Shown: positions 50,723 through 61,462 of the stretch, piece by piece
Layout: every line of letters begins with the position of its first letter
How positions within the stretch are numbered: position 1 is the first letter of the stretch
NCBI GenBank assembly: GCA_001566295.1
Contig: KQ964245.1
Span: forward strand, 1,431,524-1,495,523
Direction: 5' to 3'
Origin: Microdochium bolleyi
Taxonomy: Eukaryota; Ascomycota; Sordariomycetes; Xylariales; Microdochiaceae
Length of the DNA: 64,000 bases
Notes under the pieces: model-generated
The model's database searches: none
Told to the model about the DNA's origin: nothing
What the model saw: only the letters and a program-made list of their open reading frames with translations
Program-made: the position numbers and the translations under genes

Positions 50723-53138
50723 ATCGTCTGACAGCGGTATCAATTGGTGGTGTGACTTTTAATTCAGCCCTCAGTACGAGCATCTAATATCTCCATCAAA
50801 TATGAATCGACTTCGGAGTGCAACACGTACGATTTGCTTGAGAGATTCCTCCAAGATGCTCCCCGCTTTGACTGAACCGAGACGGTGATGCGCCAGCGTC
50901 CTTTGAGCTGTATTCAAGTGAGGCAGTGCTGTTGACATCCCCATTCTCTGGACGCCACCAATTCCGTGCCGACGTCGACTGGGCACTGTATGTAGTGTTG
51001 GGGGCCATGACCCATCTCACCTCCGCATCAAGATCGGCTCCTTGTGTGCATCTTCTCCTCGAAGTTGGCATCGTGTTCATTGTGTCAGCGTGTCAGCAAC
51101 GTGCTATTGAAAGTCTCTCTCATTCTGTCGCCCAGCGAGACTGTATCGCAGGGAGCAAGCAGTCCCATAGGTACAGCAGCCGAGATCGTTATTTAGCCCC
51201 ATGGTCGATGGATTGCCCTACCAGCATCCCTGGTTTCATCAGGATGGTCGTGCACAGCCCCCACGATATTTGCATGTCCAATCAGCAGCTGGCGGCCATA
51301 CCAATGAGGTCAGTTTCGACGTGCCCCCTGGCCAATAAACGCAGCGGGAGCAGGGAGCTTGGTGACAAGGTTGCGAAGCAGAGCGTAATAAAGATCCCAC
51401 GTCATATTCGTGTTCAACACCTCAGAAGACAGACGCTCGACGACGGTTTGCGCAAACACGAAATAGGACTTGAATCATTTCAGCATATCTCCAAGTGCAG
51501 CCTGGATGGGATGATACGACAAAAGAGTCAGACCGGCAGCGGCCCGGAAGTGCTGTTCTCCAGGATGTCCTGACTCTTCAACGTGGCGGAACCCTGCTCG
51601 AGGTTGCATTGTCAGGAGCTGAGGCTGGAAACACAGTTGCTTACGGCATATGGAGTGCTTCGGGCCAGCAGCCAGCCCCCGTGCTTGAAACAAGGTACCT
51701 TTCAAGGCAGAACCGGACGTGGGAACAGCCTCTGCCGGTCCCGAGGACCCTGGGACGCCAATGCTGGCCCCCTCGGAGCATGCACGTAGCGGACGATAGC
51801 TGCAGTCGGGGATGTGGCGGAGTGAGCTGGGGCGGTTGCAGAAGTGCACTTGCTGTGCAGTGTCCATGGTGAGATGTCGACTACCCTAGGGTACCTCCCT
51901 TACCTTACGCTAAGGTATACAGCCCTGTGGCTCTGGAGTCTGGAGAAGCGACGTCACAACCCTGCAGCTGCAGCGCACCGATTGCCTGCCTGCCTGATGC
52001 GCCAGGCATCACCAGGCCCGTGTGCCTGCAGCACATGGCACACGTCGGCGGCGGGGCGGTTTGCTGCCTAGGCGCAACCAGGCCCGGTTCCGCCGCGGCC
52101 ACAAGGCACAAGGGCCAATGTGCTCGGTTGGGAAAGTCCCGAGTGCTGCAAGTCCATCATCCGCGCAACCAACAACACAAGCGCTACCATGGAGGTGGGC
52201 CCCGGCCCCGGTCGCATCGCAGGCAAGCGGCACTTCAGCAACGGTGGACGATGCCGCAGTATACTCCCCGTGATCGCTTTCTTACGCCAATGTGGCGGTG
52301 CTCTGGCTGGATCTGGGATGCACGCCCGTTGCAAGCCCTGCGCGCCCCGCAGAGCACACACGCTCGTCCGAGACGCTGCCGCCCTCGTCTCTTGTCACGA
52401 ACCATCGCCTATCCTAACCGACGTGCAGGTGGTGTTTGTCCAAGGTTGTCGGCCGGCCCTGGTCTCTCGGGTTAGGCTCCACCGGCACCCATCATCTCCC
52501 ACCGACCCAGTCACGCCTCTAGGGCCCCGGCCGACACCGGGAAGGGGGTGCTCCCCGGGGCGCAAGGCTCGTGTCTACCTACCTACCTCGACGACTAGGC
52601 TGAACGAGGTCCTACGAGCTAGACTTTTAGTCGACCGACTGTTGGCAAGACAGCATATTACCCGCCCTACTAGTGATGGGAATGGGGCCGGAGCATTGTC
52701 TCGTGTATCATTCGCGCATGGCCCCCCTTCACACTCTTGGACCCCCCAGCCCCGATCTCGTGCTGCATCTGGTCCGTACCGGCAGACCGTCTTCACCATC
52801 AGCATCATGGGTGCCAGCAATGCCCCGTAGCGCGCAGGCAGCACCAGGGATTTCGGCCAGATACCCGGTTGACTCGAGCCACTTTGACGACTCGTTGACC
52901 GAGTACCCTGCTTCTCTGCCTGATCTCTGCCTGCATGTACGAACATCGCAGGCAAGGCTGTGTGCCGAATGAGTCTTGTCCTCGCTACACATCACAGATA
53001 TATTTGATGCCGGGCTGCCTCCCTTACATTGACGGACGCTCCAAGCTCAGAGACCACCAGACTAGCGGCCAGAAACATCCTCATCTCCGCAGACCTCTCG
53101 TGACTCAGACCGGGACACCTCGTCATTGCTCAGCCAAG
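50723..53138. other. intergenic region
   Basis: About 2.4 kb with no supported gene. Contains CCCTAGGG at 51884-51891, the inverted repeat TACCTTA-CGC-TAAGGTA at 51901-51917, and a CTACC tetramer run at about 52574-52587. A 236-codon frame at 52120-52830 lacks domain support. Confidence 0.45.
51901..51917. repeat. perfect 7+7 inverted repeat
   Basis: TACCTTA and TAAGGTA around CGC, next to an eight-base palindrome CCCTAGGG (51884-51891). Confidence 0.8.
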
Positions 53139-54059
53139 ATGACAAAATCATGGGATACGTACAGATCTATCATCATTGATCTGTACTCGGACCGAACACT
53201 CGCCGAGGTCCGGCAGATCATGCAGAGAGACTATGGCTTCGAGGCCTCCACGCGGGCCTACCGAGGCCGGCTTATCAAATGGGGCGTACGCAAGTACAAC
53301 ACGAGACGGCCGGACGGCTCCGTGAGTGGCGACGAGGACGGCGACGGAGGGTCCAGCCTGTCAGACACCGAGTCCCCGTCGCCAGCTCGGCAACAGAGAG
53401 ACCGCGGACAGGCACGCCAGAGCCGTCAAGACCACCCCCTCCCACATTATCCCACCGATAGACAAAGGCGTGGCAGAGGCGACAGCCAGGCCACCACTCC
53501 GTACACCCACTCCGGCACAACACGACACAGCCATGTGCACGACGATAGCGGCAGCCTGCAGCCATCGTACCTGGATACAAGCGGGTCAGTATATCTTGGA
53601 GACGACAGTAATGTCAGCCCTGGTGATCTTTCCACAGCCCTGCTGACTATTCACCGACTTAGATATCCGCAAGTCTCACGGAGCTCGTCAGACCACGGCT
53701 ACAGCGTATGGAATGCACCTGACCACAGCCCGTTCTCCCCGAGTCACAGCCAGGCTCCTCCGTATTCAACTCCGTTTTACTCAGATGGCCACTCGCCTGT
53801 CTACTCGCCTCACGACGGCAGCTACTACGACCCACATCACTCGCCAGCGAGCGCCTTTGGGTTCGACACAGACACGTTCACCAGCTTCGGAAGCGTCAGT
53901 GACCCGCACGGCAGCGACTACGGTAGCCACCAGCACTACCGTGATGTGAGCGGCAGTGGTAGCAGTCACTACTACGCGGACTACCCAGACGCCACCAGAT
54001 ACCAAGGCCAGTCAGCAGGAGGGTCGCGACGAGGGCACCGGGACCGCGGGCGAGGCTGA
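53139..54059 (+). CDS. Clr5-domain protein with Ser/Tyr/His-rich tail
   Basis: Single exon, 306 residues, ATG at 53139 in context CCAAGATGAC. Residues 3-55 form a Clr5 domain, a small helical DNA-binding-like module common in Pezizomycotina: Trp-Asp-Thr-Tyr-Arg, Ile-Ile-Asp-Leu-Tyr, Leu-Ala-Glu-Val-Arg, Gly-Phe-Glu-Ala-Ser, Ala-Tyr-Arg-Gly-Arg-Leu, then Trp-Gly-Val-Arg-Lys-Tyr. The rest is disordered, first Arg/Gln/Asp-rich and then a Ser/Tyr/His/Pro/Asp-rich tract ending in Gly-Arg repeats. A nuclear or chromatin role is suggested by the fission yeast Clr5 name, but most fungal members are uncharacterised. I would not assign a target. Confidence 0.85.
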   Translation: MTKSWDTYRSIIIDLYSDRTLAEVRQIMQRDYGFEASTRAYRGRLIKWGVRKYNTRRPDGSVSGDEDGDGGSSLSDTESPSPARQQRDRGQARQSRQDHPLPHYPTDRQRRGRGDSQATTPYTHSGTTRHSHVHDDSGSLQPSYLDTSGSVYLGDDSNVSPGDLSTALLTIHRLRYPQVSRSSSDHGYSVWNAPDHSPFSPSHSQAPPYSTPFYSDGHSPVYSPHDGSYYDPHHSPASAFGFDTDTFTSFGSVSDPHGSDYGSHQHYRDVSGSGSSHYYADYPDATRYQGQSAGGSRRGHRDRGRG

Positions 54060-54900
54060 TGAGATGACAGTCGACAGCCTGTACCATTCCCCCATCTACC
54101 TGACCCCCTTTTGTTCTTGCTCTCTTTTGTTTGCTACATTTAGAGCACGATACCCTGTTCCATGGACGACCCCTCGGCGGTTCCTCCCTTTCTTCTCAGC
54201 CCTCACGTTGGCTCTCCTCCAATCACGATTCTCATGACGCACGATCAGCATATGCGGGAAGTAATACGGCCCTGGAAATCATAGAGCTTTGGATCTCCTT
54301 TTTGTCTTTACCTTCATATTGGGTCTTTTTCATGTTTCCCCAATCTCATTTATTCATACGATCACAACGACAGCAAACACCACCAGAAACAAGGAGGCGG
54401 AAACTACAGCAGAAACAACGCCTGAACCTCCCAATCATTACCACCAGATTCTCCTTTACCTTCTGTTCATCTTTTTACACTTCTACCTCAACCGGCCTTT
54501 CTCATGCCAACATTGTCACAAGATGAACACTCATCTATACCAGATCTCCTCTTAAACACCTACCTGTTCTTGATAATAATACGATCAATGTTAATTCCAT
54601 CATCAATCTCGATATCTATATCACTGCAGGCCATGCACAGACCGGACCAGACCAGATCAGGGACTTTGCTTGCTCTTTTTGATCAGCCAAGAATGTCCTA
54701 TAAGCCCCCCCCCTCTTCTGGCCAGACTGATCTCGGCCGACGACGCGGACGAGGGATCCTAGAGGCCGCTCGCTGGCTCTGTATCCAGCGCCAGGCGAGT
54801 CAGGGCCCCCTTCTTTTCTTTCAATCTCGTACGATTCCCTCTAACGTTCTTCTCTGTCACATCGTATCTACATGTCTTTCCCAATTAAGGACAGAGGGAA

Positions 54901-54912
54901 GGGGGGGGGGGG
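54901..54912. repeat. homopolymer of 12 G
   Basis: Uninterrupted G12 on the + strand, the second such run in this window. Confidence 0.9.
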
Positions 54913-55151
54913 CGAGAACCCAGAGAGACCCTTCCGAGGAAGGGGGAAAGGAGCAGGCCAAGAAGCAGAACTGATCCGTTAGGATGCCCGCCGCCACCAG
55001 GGGGCCGAAGGCATGGAATCATCTTCAATACCTGCCGATAGATACGCGTAGGTAGGTAGTAACCTGGCCTCGGCTGGGATCGGCCAGCAGGGCGGCTTAC
55101 TGTAGTATATCGGGCCTATGTGGGGGCCAGGGATTGCGCGGCGCGGGCCCC

Positions 55152-55171
55152 GTGTGTGTGTGTGTGTGTGT
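55152..55171. repeat. (GT)10 dinucleotide microsatellite
   Basis: Ten uninterrupted GT units in the intergenic region downstream of the cap methyltransferase gene. Confidence 0.9.
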
Positions 55172-55605
55172 TTCCGTTTGGTGGAGGGAACACGCCGCTG
55201 GGGGCCAGATACTTCGGATTCCATGGATGTGGAATCCATTCCCTCCAGCGCGCCCCGTCACTTCATGTCACGTTGTGTGCCCTGTCTCTACTGCGTGGCT
55301 GTGTGGCTGTTTCGATGAGTCCGCGGCCGCTCCTTGTCCGTTTTGGCTTGGCGGCTTACCTACTCGACTTTGGTTGGATTCAGCCACGACGGCTACACGG
55401 CACGGCTTTCCTCGACTTTCTCTCTGCTCTCAAGAGACAATCAATGGAGAGGGCCAATGACACATGAGGATGGCGATGGTAATGTACAGAACTTATATTG
55501 GGACAACGCTGAAAACGACGGCAGCCACGACGTACGGGAGTTTACCCCTACGAGAGGTCAAGCTTAGTACTGTTCCTTCTACCCGTTTCCTCCTTTGGAT
55601 CCTTC

Positions 55606-57138
55606 TTAGACCTTGTAGAAGCAGAACGCGACGTAGAAGTTGGCACACTCCATCTCCTCGGGTGTGACGAGCAGCTCTCCGCGGCCCCTCCCACGCACGC
55701 CCATGCGTTCGCTCAAAGGTCCCAGCGTGGGGTCGTCCTTCTCTTGCTCCCAGATCTCCTTGAAGCTCTGGTGGTACTGCAACTCCAGGTTATAGTCCTC
55801 TGCCAGGGCGCGGAACGCGTGCCAGGGAACCACATATTCGGGCACTTCCTCGACTGCCTCGTCTAGAAAGAAGTTGTATTTCCAGCCGAACGGCGGCCGG
55901 AAAATACCATCTTCTGGGGTCTTGCCGGGGAACCGGACGCGGTAGAGGTCGTTGCCCCATTCTGCAGTCTCTTCTGCTTCCCCGTCTTTGGCAGCAGCCG
56001 GGGCATCAGGGTCGCCCTTTGGCTCGCCATCATTCTCCTCTTGCTTGCTTTCTTCCTTTGGCTGGCCATTACTCTTGGCCGCCATGCGCGCGTTGAATTG
56101 TGTCACCTTCTCGCCAATAACGTCTGAGTTAGGTATCGTGCCGATGAAGCGCCCGCCTTTCTTGAGGGATGCCGACACGTTCTGCAGCATACGACGCGCC
56201 TTCTCCTCCGACTCGAAAGCATAGTGCATGCAGAACATCATGCTGACGATATCGAAGCCGCTTCGGCCCATTGGCGAGGTATCGAAGCCGACCTGCCGGA
56301 TGACCTCGATGTCTTCGATCGTCTCCCCGTAGCAGTCCTTGACATGGAAGCGTGCGTCGAAGAGTCGTGATCGGTTTCCGCCTCGGTAGCCTCCACGACC
56401 GCCACGACCACCTCCACCGCGGCTCCTCATCTGGTGATAGCGATCTCTGGCTTGGTTGATGGACACATCCGCTGGATCGAGGCCGACATACAGTGCTACG
56501 TTCTGCGGAGCCTGCTGCCATTTCCCTAGATCTCCTCCTTTTCCACAGCCGATATCTAGAACGAGGAGCTCGTGATCGCTGCGATCAGCCATATCGCGTC
56601 CGCGCTCATGGGCACCTGGGGTGTGGTCCTCGTCCGGTGAGAATTTCTGGATGATGGTGCTCTTGACCCAGTTGTTGAAGCTGCGTAGTCCTTTGATGCG
56701 GCTATCCGTCCGCCGCCAGTCCCTGCCACGTTCAGGTACAGCATTGTAGTGTTCGCGGACGACATCGTGTGTTCCCCTCTGACCGAGAACGGCCTGAGTG
56801 TGGGCCATGTCAGCAGCTGTTTCGCGGTCGCGCTGTTCGCGACGCTTGTGGTGCTCCTCAGCCTGGGCGCCCGAGATACGGGCTCTCTGGCCAGGACGCT
56901 TGAGCTTGCGGGGTGCCTCAGAGGGCGATGTCGAGCGCTGCCGCTTCTTGGCCGGCTCAAGCTTCTTCGCGTCAAAGGGCTGGGGGAGTTCTTCGACGGT
57001 GGTCATGTTGGAACGGTCGTCTCTGCGGACAGGCGTGTCGCGGTCACGCGAATGTGACGAGTCGGAGTGCTTGCGTTTCTTGGCTGGCTCGAGACGCTTC
57101 GCGTCGAATGGTTGGGGATATTCTTCGGCGCCAGCCAT
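55606..57138 (-). CDS. abd1: mRNA cap guanine-N7 methyltransferase (ABD1)
   Basis: Transfers a methyl group from S-adenosylmethionine to the guanine cap of nuclear mRNA. Single exon, 510 residues, ATG at 57136-57138. Family motifs are Asn-Asn-Trp-Val-Lys-Ser, the AdoMet motif Val-Leu-Asp-Ile-Gly-Cys-Gly-Lys-Gly-Gly-Asp-Leu, Gly-Leu-Asp-Pro-Ala, Met-Met-Phe-Cys-Met-His-Tyr-Ala-Phe-Glu, and Gly-Thr-Ile-Pro-Asn. A Gly/Arg-rich insert follows the Gln-Met-Arg-Ser stretch, and an acidic Lys/Glu insert precedes Tyr-Arg-Val-Arg-Phe-Pro-Gly. The N-terminal tail contains a tandem duplication, residues 5-27 and 49-71, each with Pro-Gln-Pro-Phe-Asp-Ala-Lys-Arg/Lys-Leu-Glu-Pro-Ala-Lys-Lys. It is divergent from RPN7. 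Confidence 0.95.
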   Translation of the reverse strand: MAGAEEYPQPFDAKRLEPAKKRKHSDSSHSRDRDTPVRRDDRSNMTTVEELPQPFDAKKLEPAKKRQRSTSPSEAPRKLKRPGQRARISGAQAEEHHKRREQRDRETAADMAHTQAVLGQRGTHDVVREHYNAVPERGRDWRRTDSRIKGLRSFNNWVKSTIIQKFSPDEDHTPGAHERGRDMADRSDHELLVLDIGCGKGGDLGKWQQAPQNVALYVGLDPADVSINQARDRYHQMRSRGGGGRGGRGGYRGGNRSRLFDARFHVKDCYGETIEDIEVIRQVGFDTSPMGRSGFDIVSMMFCMHYAFESEEKARRMLQNVSASLKKGGRFIGTIPNSDVIGEKVTQFNARMAAKSNGQPKEESKQEENDGEPKGDPDAPAAAKDGEAEETAEWGNDLYRVRFPGKTPEDGIFRPPFGWKYNFFLDEAVEEVPEYVVPWHAFRALAEDYNLELQYHQSFKEIWEQEKDDPTLGPLSERMGVRGRGRGELLVTPEEMECANFYVAFCFYKV

Positions 57139-58019
57139 GTCGGCCGGATCGAGATGAACGAGACGAGGTAGGGTCTGATGCCGATCGCCCCAGTATTGTG
57201 GGAAGCAAAGAAAGGTGCAGTCGCGTGGCTGGTCCGGCCGATGTTCTCCCTGCCAGAAGAGAATGAGCGCGAGTCGATGGCAGCTTCCTGTCTGTGTTTG
57301 TAGATGCTGATCTCTCTAGGTGTACATGAGGTGATTTCTCAATACCGAGTTCTGACTCTGACACGCAATGGCATGGGACAGAGCAGCGACCGAGAAAGAG
57401 CGTCTAGGTTGCAGCGTGAAGCCGGGGAGAGTGGAGCCAGGCGCTGGCCGTGCCGGGCCTGCAAGGCGGCTCTGCGAAGCTTCACTGAGATCTGTGACTG
57501 CTTAGGTAATCACAGGCCGAATTGTCACTTCTCTGAACACGAAGATGGATGAAACCGAATGAGTGACTACCTTGCATTGTGTTGCTAGAAATCCTAAAGG
57601 CCTTTCAATTGCAGGGTACATGCTGAGTCTCCTCTGCCCATGGGTTCATCATGGGGAGGAACAGTGTGTAGCAACTGAGCAGGAGCGATAGATGCAGGCA
57701 CCTGAGGTAGGTACTTCTAGCGTACGTCCGCGCTGGCAGCCTGACGCTTGGGCCATCGGAACCGCCCCAGGTACTCGTCCCAGTGACGACTGCTGCCCGC
57801 AACAGGCATTGGCTTCGGACAGCTCCAGCTTCAACCCCACGGACACCTCACCTCGCGTGCAACACGTTCCCCTCGACAACAGCCACAGCTGCGACAACCT
57901 CACCCCCGCTGCAAGCTCCTCTCGACCTCGTCCGACCTGCGCCGTCCCTGTCTAGATCAGCTGTTTTCATCCTTCACTATCTGCGCTCGACTCACCACCA
58001 CACCCTCGTCGTCGCCACC
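57139..58019. other. divergent promoter region of abd1 and rpn7
   Basis: 881 bases. The frame upstream of the RPN7 ATG is open back to about 57783 but contains no in-frame ATG and reads like a C-rich leader. No gene was seen. Confidence 0.5.
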
Positions 58020-59571
58020 ATGGGCTCCGACCCTCAGTATGCGAAGTGGCCGTTGCTACCGCTCGCCCAGCATGTCTTCACCCTCACCAACCCTTACGCT
58101 GCGCGGCCGGCCCAACAGGCTGCTGTGAAGAGCTTGCAGGATGCCATCAACGAGCACAAGATGGCCCCGTTTTACCGCTACCTTGCTCACCCCCTTGACG
58201 GCATCCTCAATGCCTCTGGCGAGTCGACATCATCCTCCGCCGCGCAGGCCAGACCGACAGGCCGGAAACCGAGTGCCGCCGGCATTACCGGTGGCCGCAC
58301 CACGACTGGACCCTCGTTGCCCTGGGACGAGGCCATCTACCAGCAGCTCAAGGCTGACAACGACAAGGAGCTTGAGGACATCAAGAAGGAGGAAGAGGAG
58401 GCTGTTGAGAAGGCCGGTGACACAGAGGTCTCCGCTGCCCGGGGAAAGCGCGCCGAGTTCTACGCAAAGACTGGCGATAAGGACAAGGCACTCGCTGCTT
58501 TCGATGAGCTGCTCGAGAAGACGGGCATCCTCGGTACCAAGATTGACCTCGTCCTAGCCAAGATCCGCATCGGTCTGTTCTACGGCGAGAAGCGTCTAGT
58601 GAAGAGCAATGTTGCGGAAGCCAAGACTCTGGTCGAGACTGGAGGTGACTGGGATCGCCGCAATCGCCTCAAGGCGTACGAAGGGCTACATCTTCTCACT
58701 GTCCGCTCCTACAACCTCGCGGCACCACTCTTGCTCGACTCCCTCTCGACCTTCACCAGTTACGAGTTGTGCACATATTCGAACCTCGTTGTGTACTCAG
58801 TTCTTGCCGGCTCAGTGTCATTAAAGAGAGTGGACTTTAAGAGTAAGGTAGTAGACGCGCCTGAGATCAAGGCAATCCTGGGTGCCGATGGCGAGGACAA
58901 GCTGCTGGCGCTGTCTGGCGCCATCTCGGCCGGACCTGGTGCCGAGGATGCCGACATGCAGGATGCTAAGAGCCTCTCCACACCAGCAACCAACAAGGGC
59001 ACAGCAGTCGTTAATCTGACCACACTCGGCACCAGCACGGATCAGCCCGAGGCTGAGGTCGCCGTCGATTTCTCGCCCTTAGCACAGCTTGTCAACAGCC
59101 TGTACAACGGCAGCTATAAGCTTTTCTTCCAGGCCCTCGCCCAGGTTGAGGAGCAGTTCCTGACACAGGACCGCTACCTGCATGAGCACAAGGGGTGGTT
59201 TGTCCGTGAGATGCGGCTGCGTGCCTACCAACAGCTTCTGCAAAGCTACAGAGTTGTTGGTCTCGAGAGCATGGCCCACGACTTTGGCGTCACTGTGGAC
59301 TTCCTTGACAAGTGAGTCCCGTCACAGTACACGCCCGACTCATGTTTGTTTTTACTGACACCCAGAACACAGGGACTTGGCCAAGTTTGTCGCGGCAGGC
59401 CGTATCCCCTGCACGATAGACCGTGTCACAGGCAAGGGCATTATCGAGACGAACCGCCCAGACGACAAGAACAAGCAGTACCAAGACGTCGTGAGACAAG
59501 GCGATCAGCTCATCACAAAGCTGCAAAAGTACGGGCAGGCAGTCCGTCTCCGTGGCAGCGAGAGGGCTTGA
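58020..59571 (+). CDS. rpn7: 26S proteasome lid subunit RPN7
   Basis: Structural subunit of the 19S regulatory particle lid. Two exons: 58020-59311 and 59373-59571, with intron 59312-59372, giving 496 residues; ATG in context CCACCATGGG. An N-terminal helical repeat region includes Tyr-Ala-Lys-Trp-Pro and Lys-Met-Ala-Pro-Phe-Tyr. The Rpn7 core has Arg-Ala-Glu-Phe-Tyr-Ala-Lys-Thr-Gly-Asp-Lys-Asp-Lys-Ala and Asp-Trp-Asp-Arg-Arg-Asn-Arg-Leu-Lys. A PCI domain covers about residues 250-460 and ends Phe-Val-Ala-Ala-Gly-Arg-Ile-Pro-Cys-Thr-Ile-Asp-Arg. An acidic Ala/Asp/Thr-rich insert is present in the PCI region near residues 300-350. The C-terminus Asp-Val-Val-Arg-Gln-Gly-Asp-Gln-Leu is typical. 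Confidence 0.96.
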
Positions 59572-59947
59572 GTGCAGCAACAGAGAGGGGGGGAGAGAGT
59601 GCGTGTGTTTTGATAGATAGATCTCTCGAGGTTCTTCACTTGGGTCTAGCAAGGTAGACTTCGAACACCGAGCGGAAATAGAGAATCAGAGCGAGCAACA
59701 CAAGACTCTATGAATCCGTCACCTGTTGTTGACTCTCATGGCGCTTCATTGTATGTCTATGCAAATCTCTATCACGGCTCTGATCTACCCAGAGGCAAGA
59801 GCCATTTCAAGCAAGCTATGTACTCGTCCTGCCAAATCGCAACTAAATGCAAGCTTATGTTTCCCATACACGTCATGATCATTGTGCGTGCCAAGCAGTG
59901 TCACTGCCCTGGATCTTCCTTCTTTTCCGTCTAGGTTTTTCTCCGCT
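59572..59947. other. short intergenic region between convergent genes
   Basis: 3' flanks of RPN7 and alanine aminotransferase; nothing else seen. Confidence 0.5.
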
Positions 59948-61462
59948 CTACCGGAACTCGTTCATGAAGTCCTTGTGGAACTTTGTGATGCGCCCGACCC
60001 AGTCGGTGCCAGGGGCCAGGAACGTGGTGCGGAAGTGCAGGGTGCCCTCCTTCTGGCCGAACCCGGCGCCGGGCACGACGCAGACGCCGGTCGCCTCGAG
60101 CATGCGCATGCAGTAGAACTCGTCGGGCTTGCGGCCGTCCTTCTCCGCGGCCTGCTTGGCCTTGTCGGACAGCGTGATGGTGGGGAAGAGGTACATGGAG
60201 CCCTGGGGCTCGCCGCACTCGACGCCCTCCATCTCCTTGAACGCCTCGTAGAGGGCGGTCGCGCGGACCTTGAGGCCCTCGAGGATGCCGTTGTACTCCT
60301 TGCTGTAGAGCTCGTACGAGGGCTCGCCCTCCTTGGGCGGGTTGACCATCATCTCGACGATGCACTGGCCGATGACAGGGGCGCACAACGTGATGGAGAC
60401 GAACTTGTAGATCTGCTCCTCGACCTCCTTGGAGAAGCCGACGAGGTCAAAGTAGCCGCCGCGGTGGCCGCACTCGCCGACCATGCCCTTGGAGATGGAG
60501 TGCAGCGACGCGAGCTCGACGTCGTCGTACTTGCCGCCGGGGTTCTCCTTCTGCAGGGTCAGCAGGACCTGGCGGAAGCTTGTGAACTTGCCGACGAAGA
60601 CGTTGGTCTGGTAGACCTCGTCCGCCATGACGACGAGCTTCTTCTCGGCGGCGTACTCGAGCACGGAGCGGATGTCGGACTCGGGGAGCGAGGCGCCAGT
60701 GGGGTTGCCAGGGTTGATGATGACGATGGCGCGGACATCGGTGCCGTTGCTCGTGGCCTTCTCGTACGACTCCTTGATGGTCTCGAGAGAAGTGCCCCAG
60801 CTCGCCGCCTCGTCGAGATAGTATGGGACACAAGTGGCGTCGAGCAGGGCCAGCGAGGCTGTGTAGAGAGGATACTGAGGGATGGGGATGAGGATTCCCG
60901 TGTCTGGAGAGGCGCAGAGGACGTGGAGCAGAGTGTTGACGCCAGATGAGGCGCCTCCAGAGAGGTAGATGTGCGCAGGGTCGGCAGCGAAGCCATCTCT
61001 CCCTGTAAGACAATATTAGCATCCTCCACATTTCCGATGATCTCGTACTGCCCAGTGATTAGACATACTCTCGAGGAACTTTGCGACGCTTTCTTTGATC
61101 GCAGGAACGCCAGCACTAGCACTGTACGCTCCGACATTGCCAACGTTGCTCAACAGCCACTTCGCTCTCGCAACGACGTCGCTCTTGTAACCCAGGGAGT
61201 TGATGAGGACATCTTCGTGCTCGAGCAGGTTCGGGTTCTCGAGCAGACTGAGAACCTGGCGGAAGAAGGTGATGGGCTTCTGGTCCAGCTGCTGAGGGTT
61301 GCCAATGTTGGCACTGACGACGGTGTCGAAGGGCAGGCCGGTGTCGCCGCCCTTGCGGATCTTGGCCCGGTACTCTTCGGACTTGACGGCCAGCTCGCCA
61401 CGCACGGCATACTCGGCCTTGACAACGTGCTGGTTGATGTTCTCGAGAGTAAGGCGACCCAT
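59948..61462 (-). CDS. alt1: alanine aminotransferase (ALT1 family)
   Basis: PLP enzyme exchanging alanine and 2-oxoglutarate for pyruvate and glutamate. Two exons: 61069-61462 and 59948-61002, with intron 61003-61068, giving 482 residues from the first in-frame ATG (Met-Gly-Arg-Leu-Thr-Leu-Glu-Asn-Ile-Asn). Family signatures are Ala-Glu-Tyr-Ala-Val-Arg-Gly-Glu, Asn-Ile-Gly-Asn-Pro-Gln-Gln-Leu, Phe-Leu-Glu-Arg-Arg-Asp-Gly-Phe, and Leu-Ser-Gly-Gly-Ala-Ser-Ser-Gly-Val. Asn-Pro-Gly-Asn-Pro-Thr-Gly and the PLP lysine in Ser-Ile-Ser-Lys-Gly (about residue 300) follow. The same frame stays open for about 75 codons upstream of the ATG. That stretch encodes a Ser/Thr/Arg-rich, acid-poor stretch ending Arg-Ser-Ser-Phe-His-Ser-Thr, much like a mitochondrial presequence but with no ATG. 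An upstream exon or non-AUG start giving a mitochondrial form is possible. Confidence 0.94.

Larger units (their letters stand above)
54060..55605. other. intergenic region between convergent genes
   Basis: T/C-rich 3' flank of the Clr5 gene, then a G12 tract (54901-54912) and a (GT)10 tract (55152-55171). No gene was seen. Confidence 0.5.

Noticed and set aside
52120..52830. 236-codon frame (+) in the slm1/Clr5 intergenic region
   Set aside because: Composition is random-like and another frame overlaps it. No family motif.
57783..58019. N-terminal extension of RPN7
   Set aside because: The frame is open but has no ATG, and the translation is Thr/Pro/Ala/His-rich leader-like sequence. The ATG at 58020 has an ideal context and matches the known RPN7 N-terminus.
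59882..60949. 355-codon frame (+) antisense to alanine aminotransferase
   Set aside because: Shadow frame. The minus-strand aminotransferase carries all catalytic motifs.
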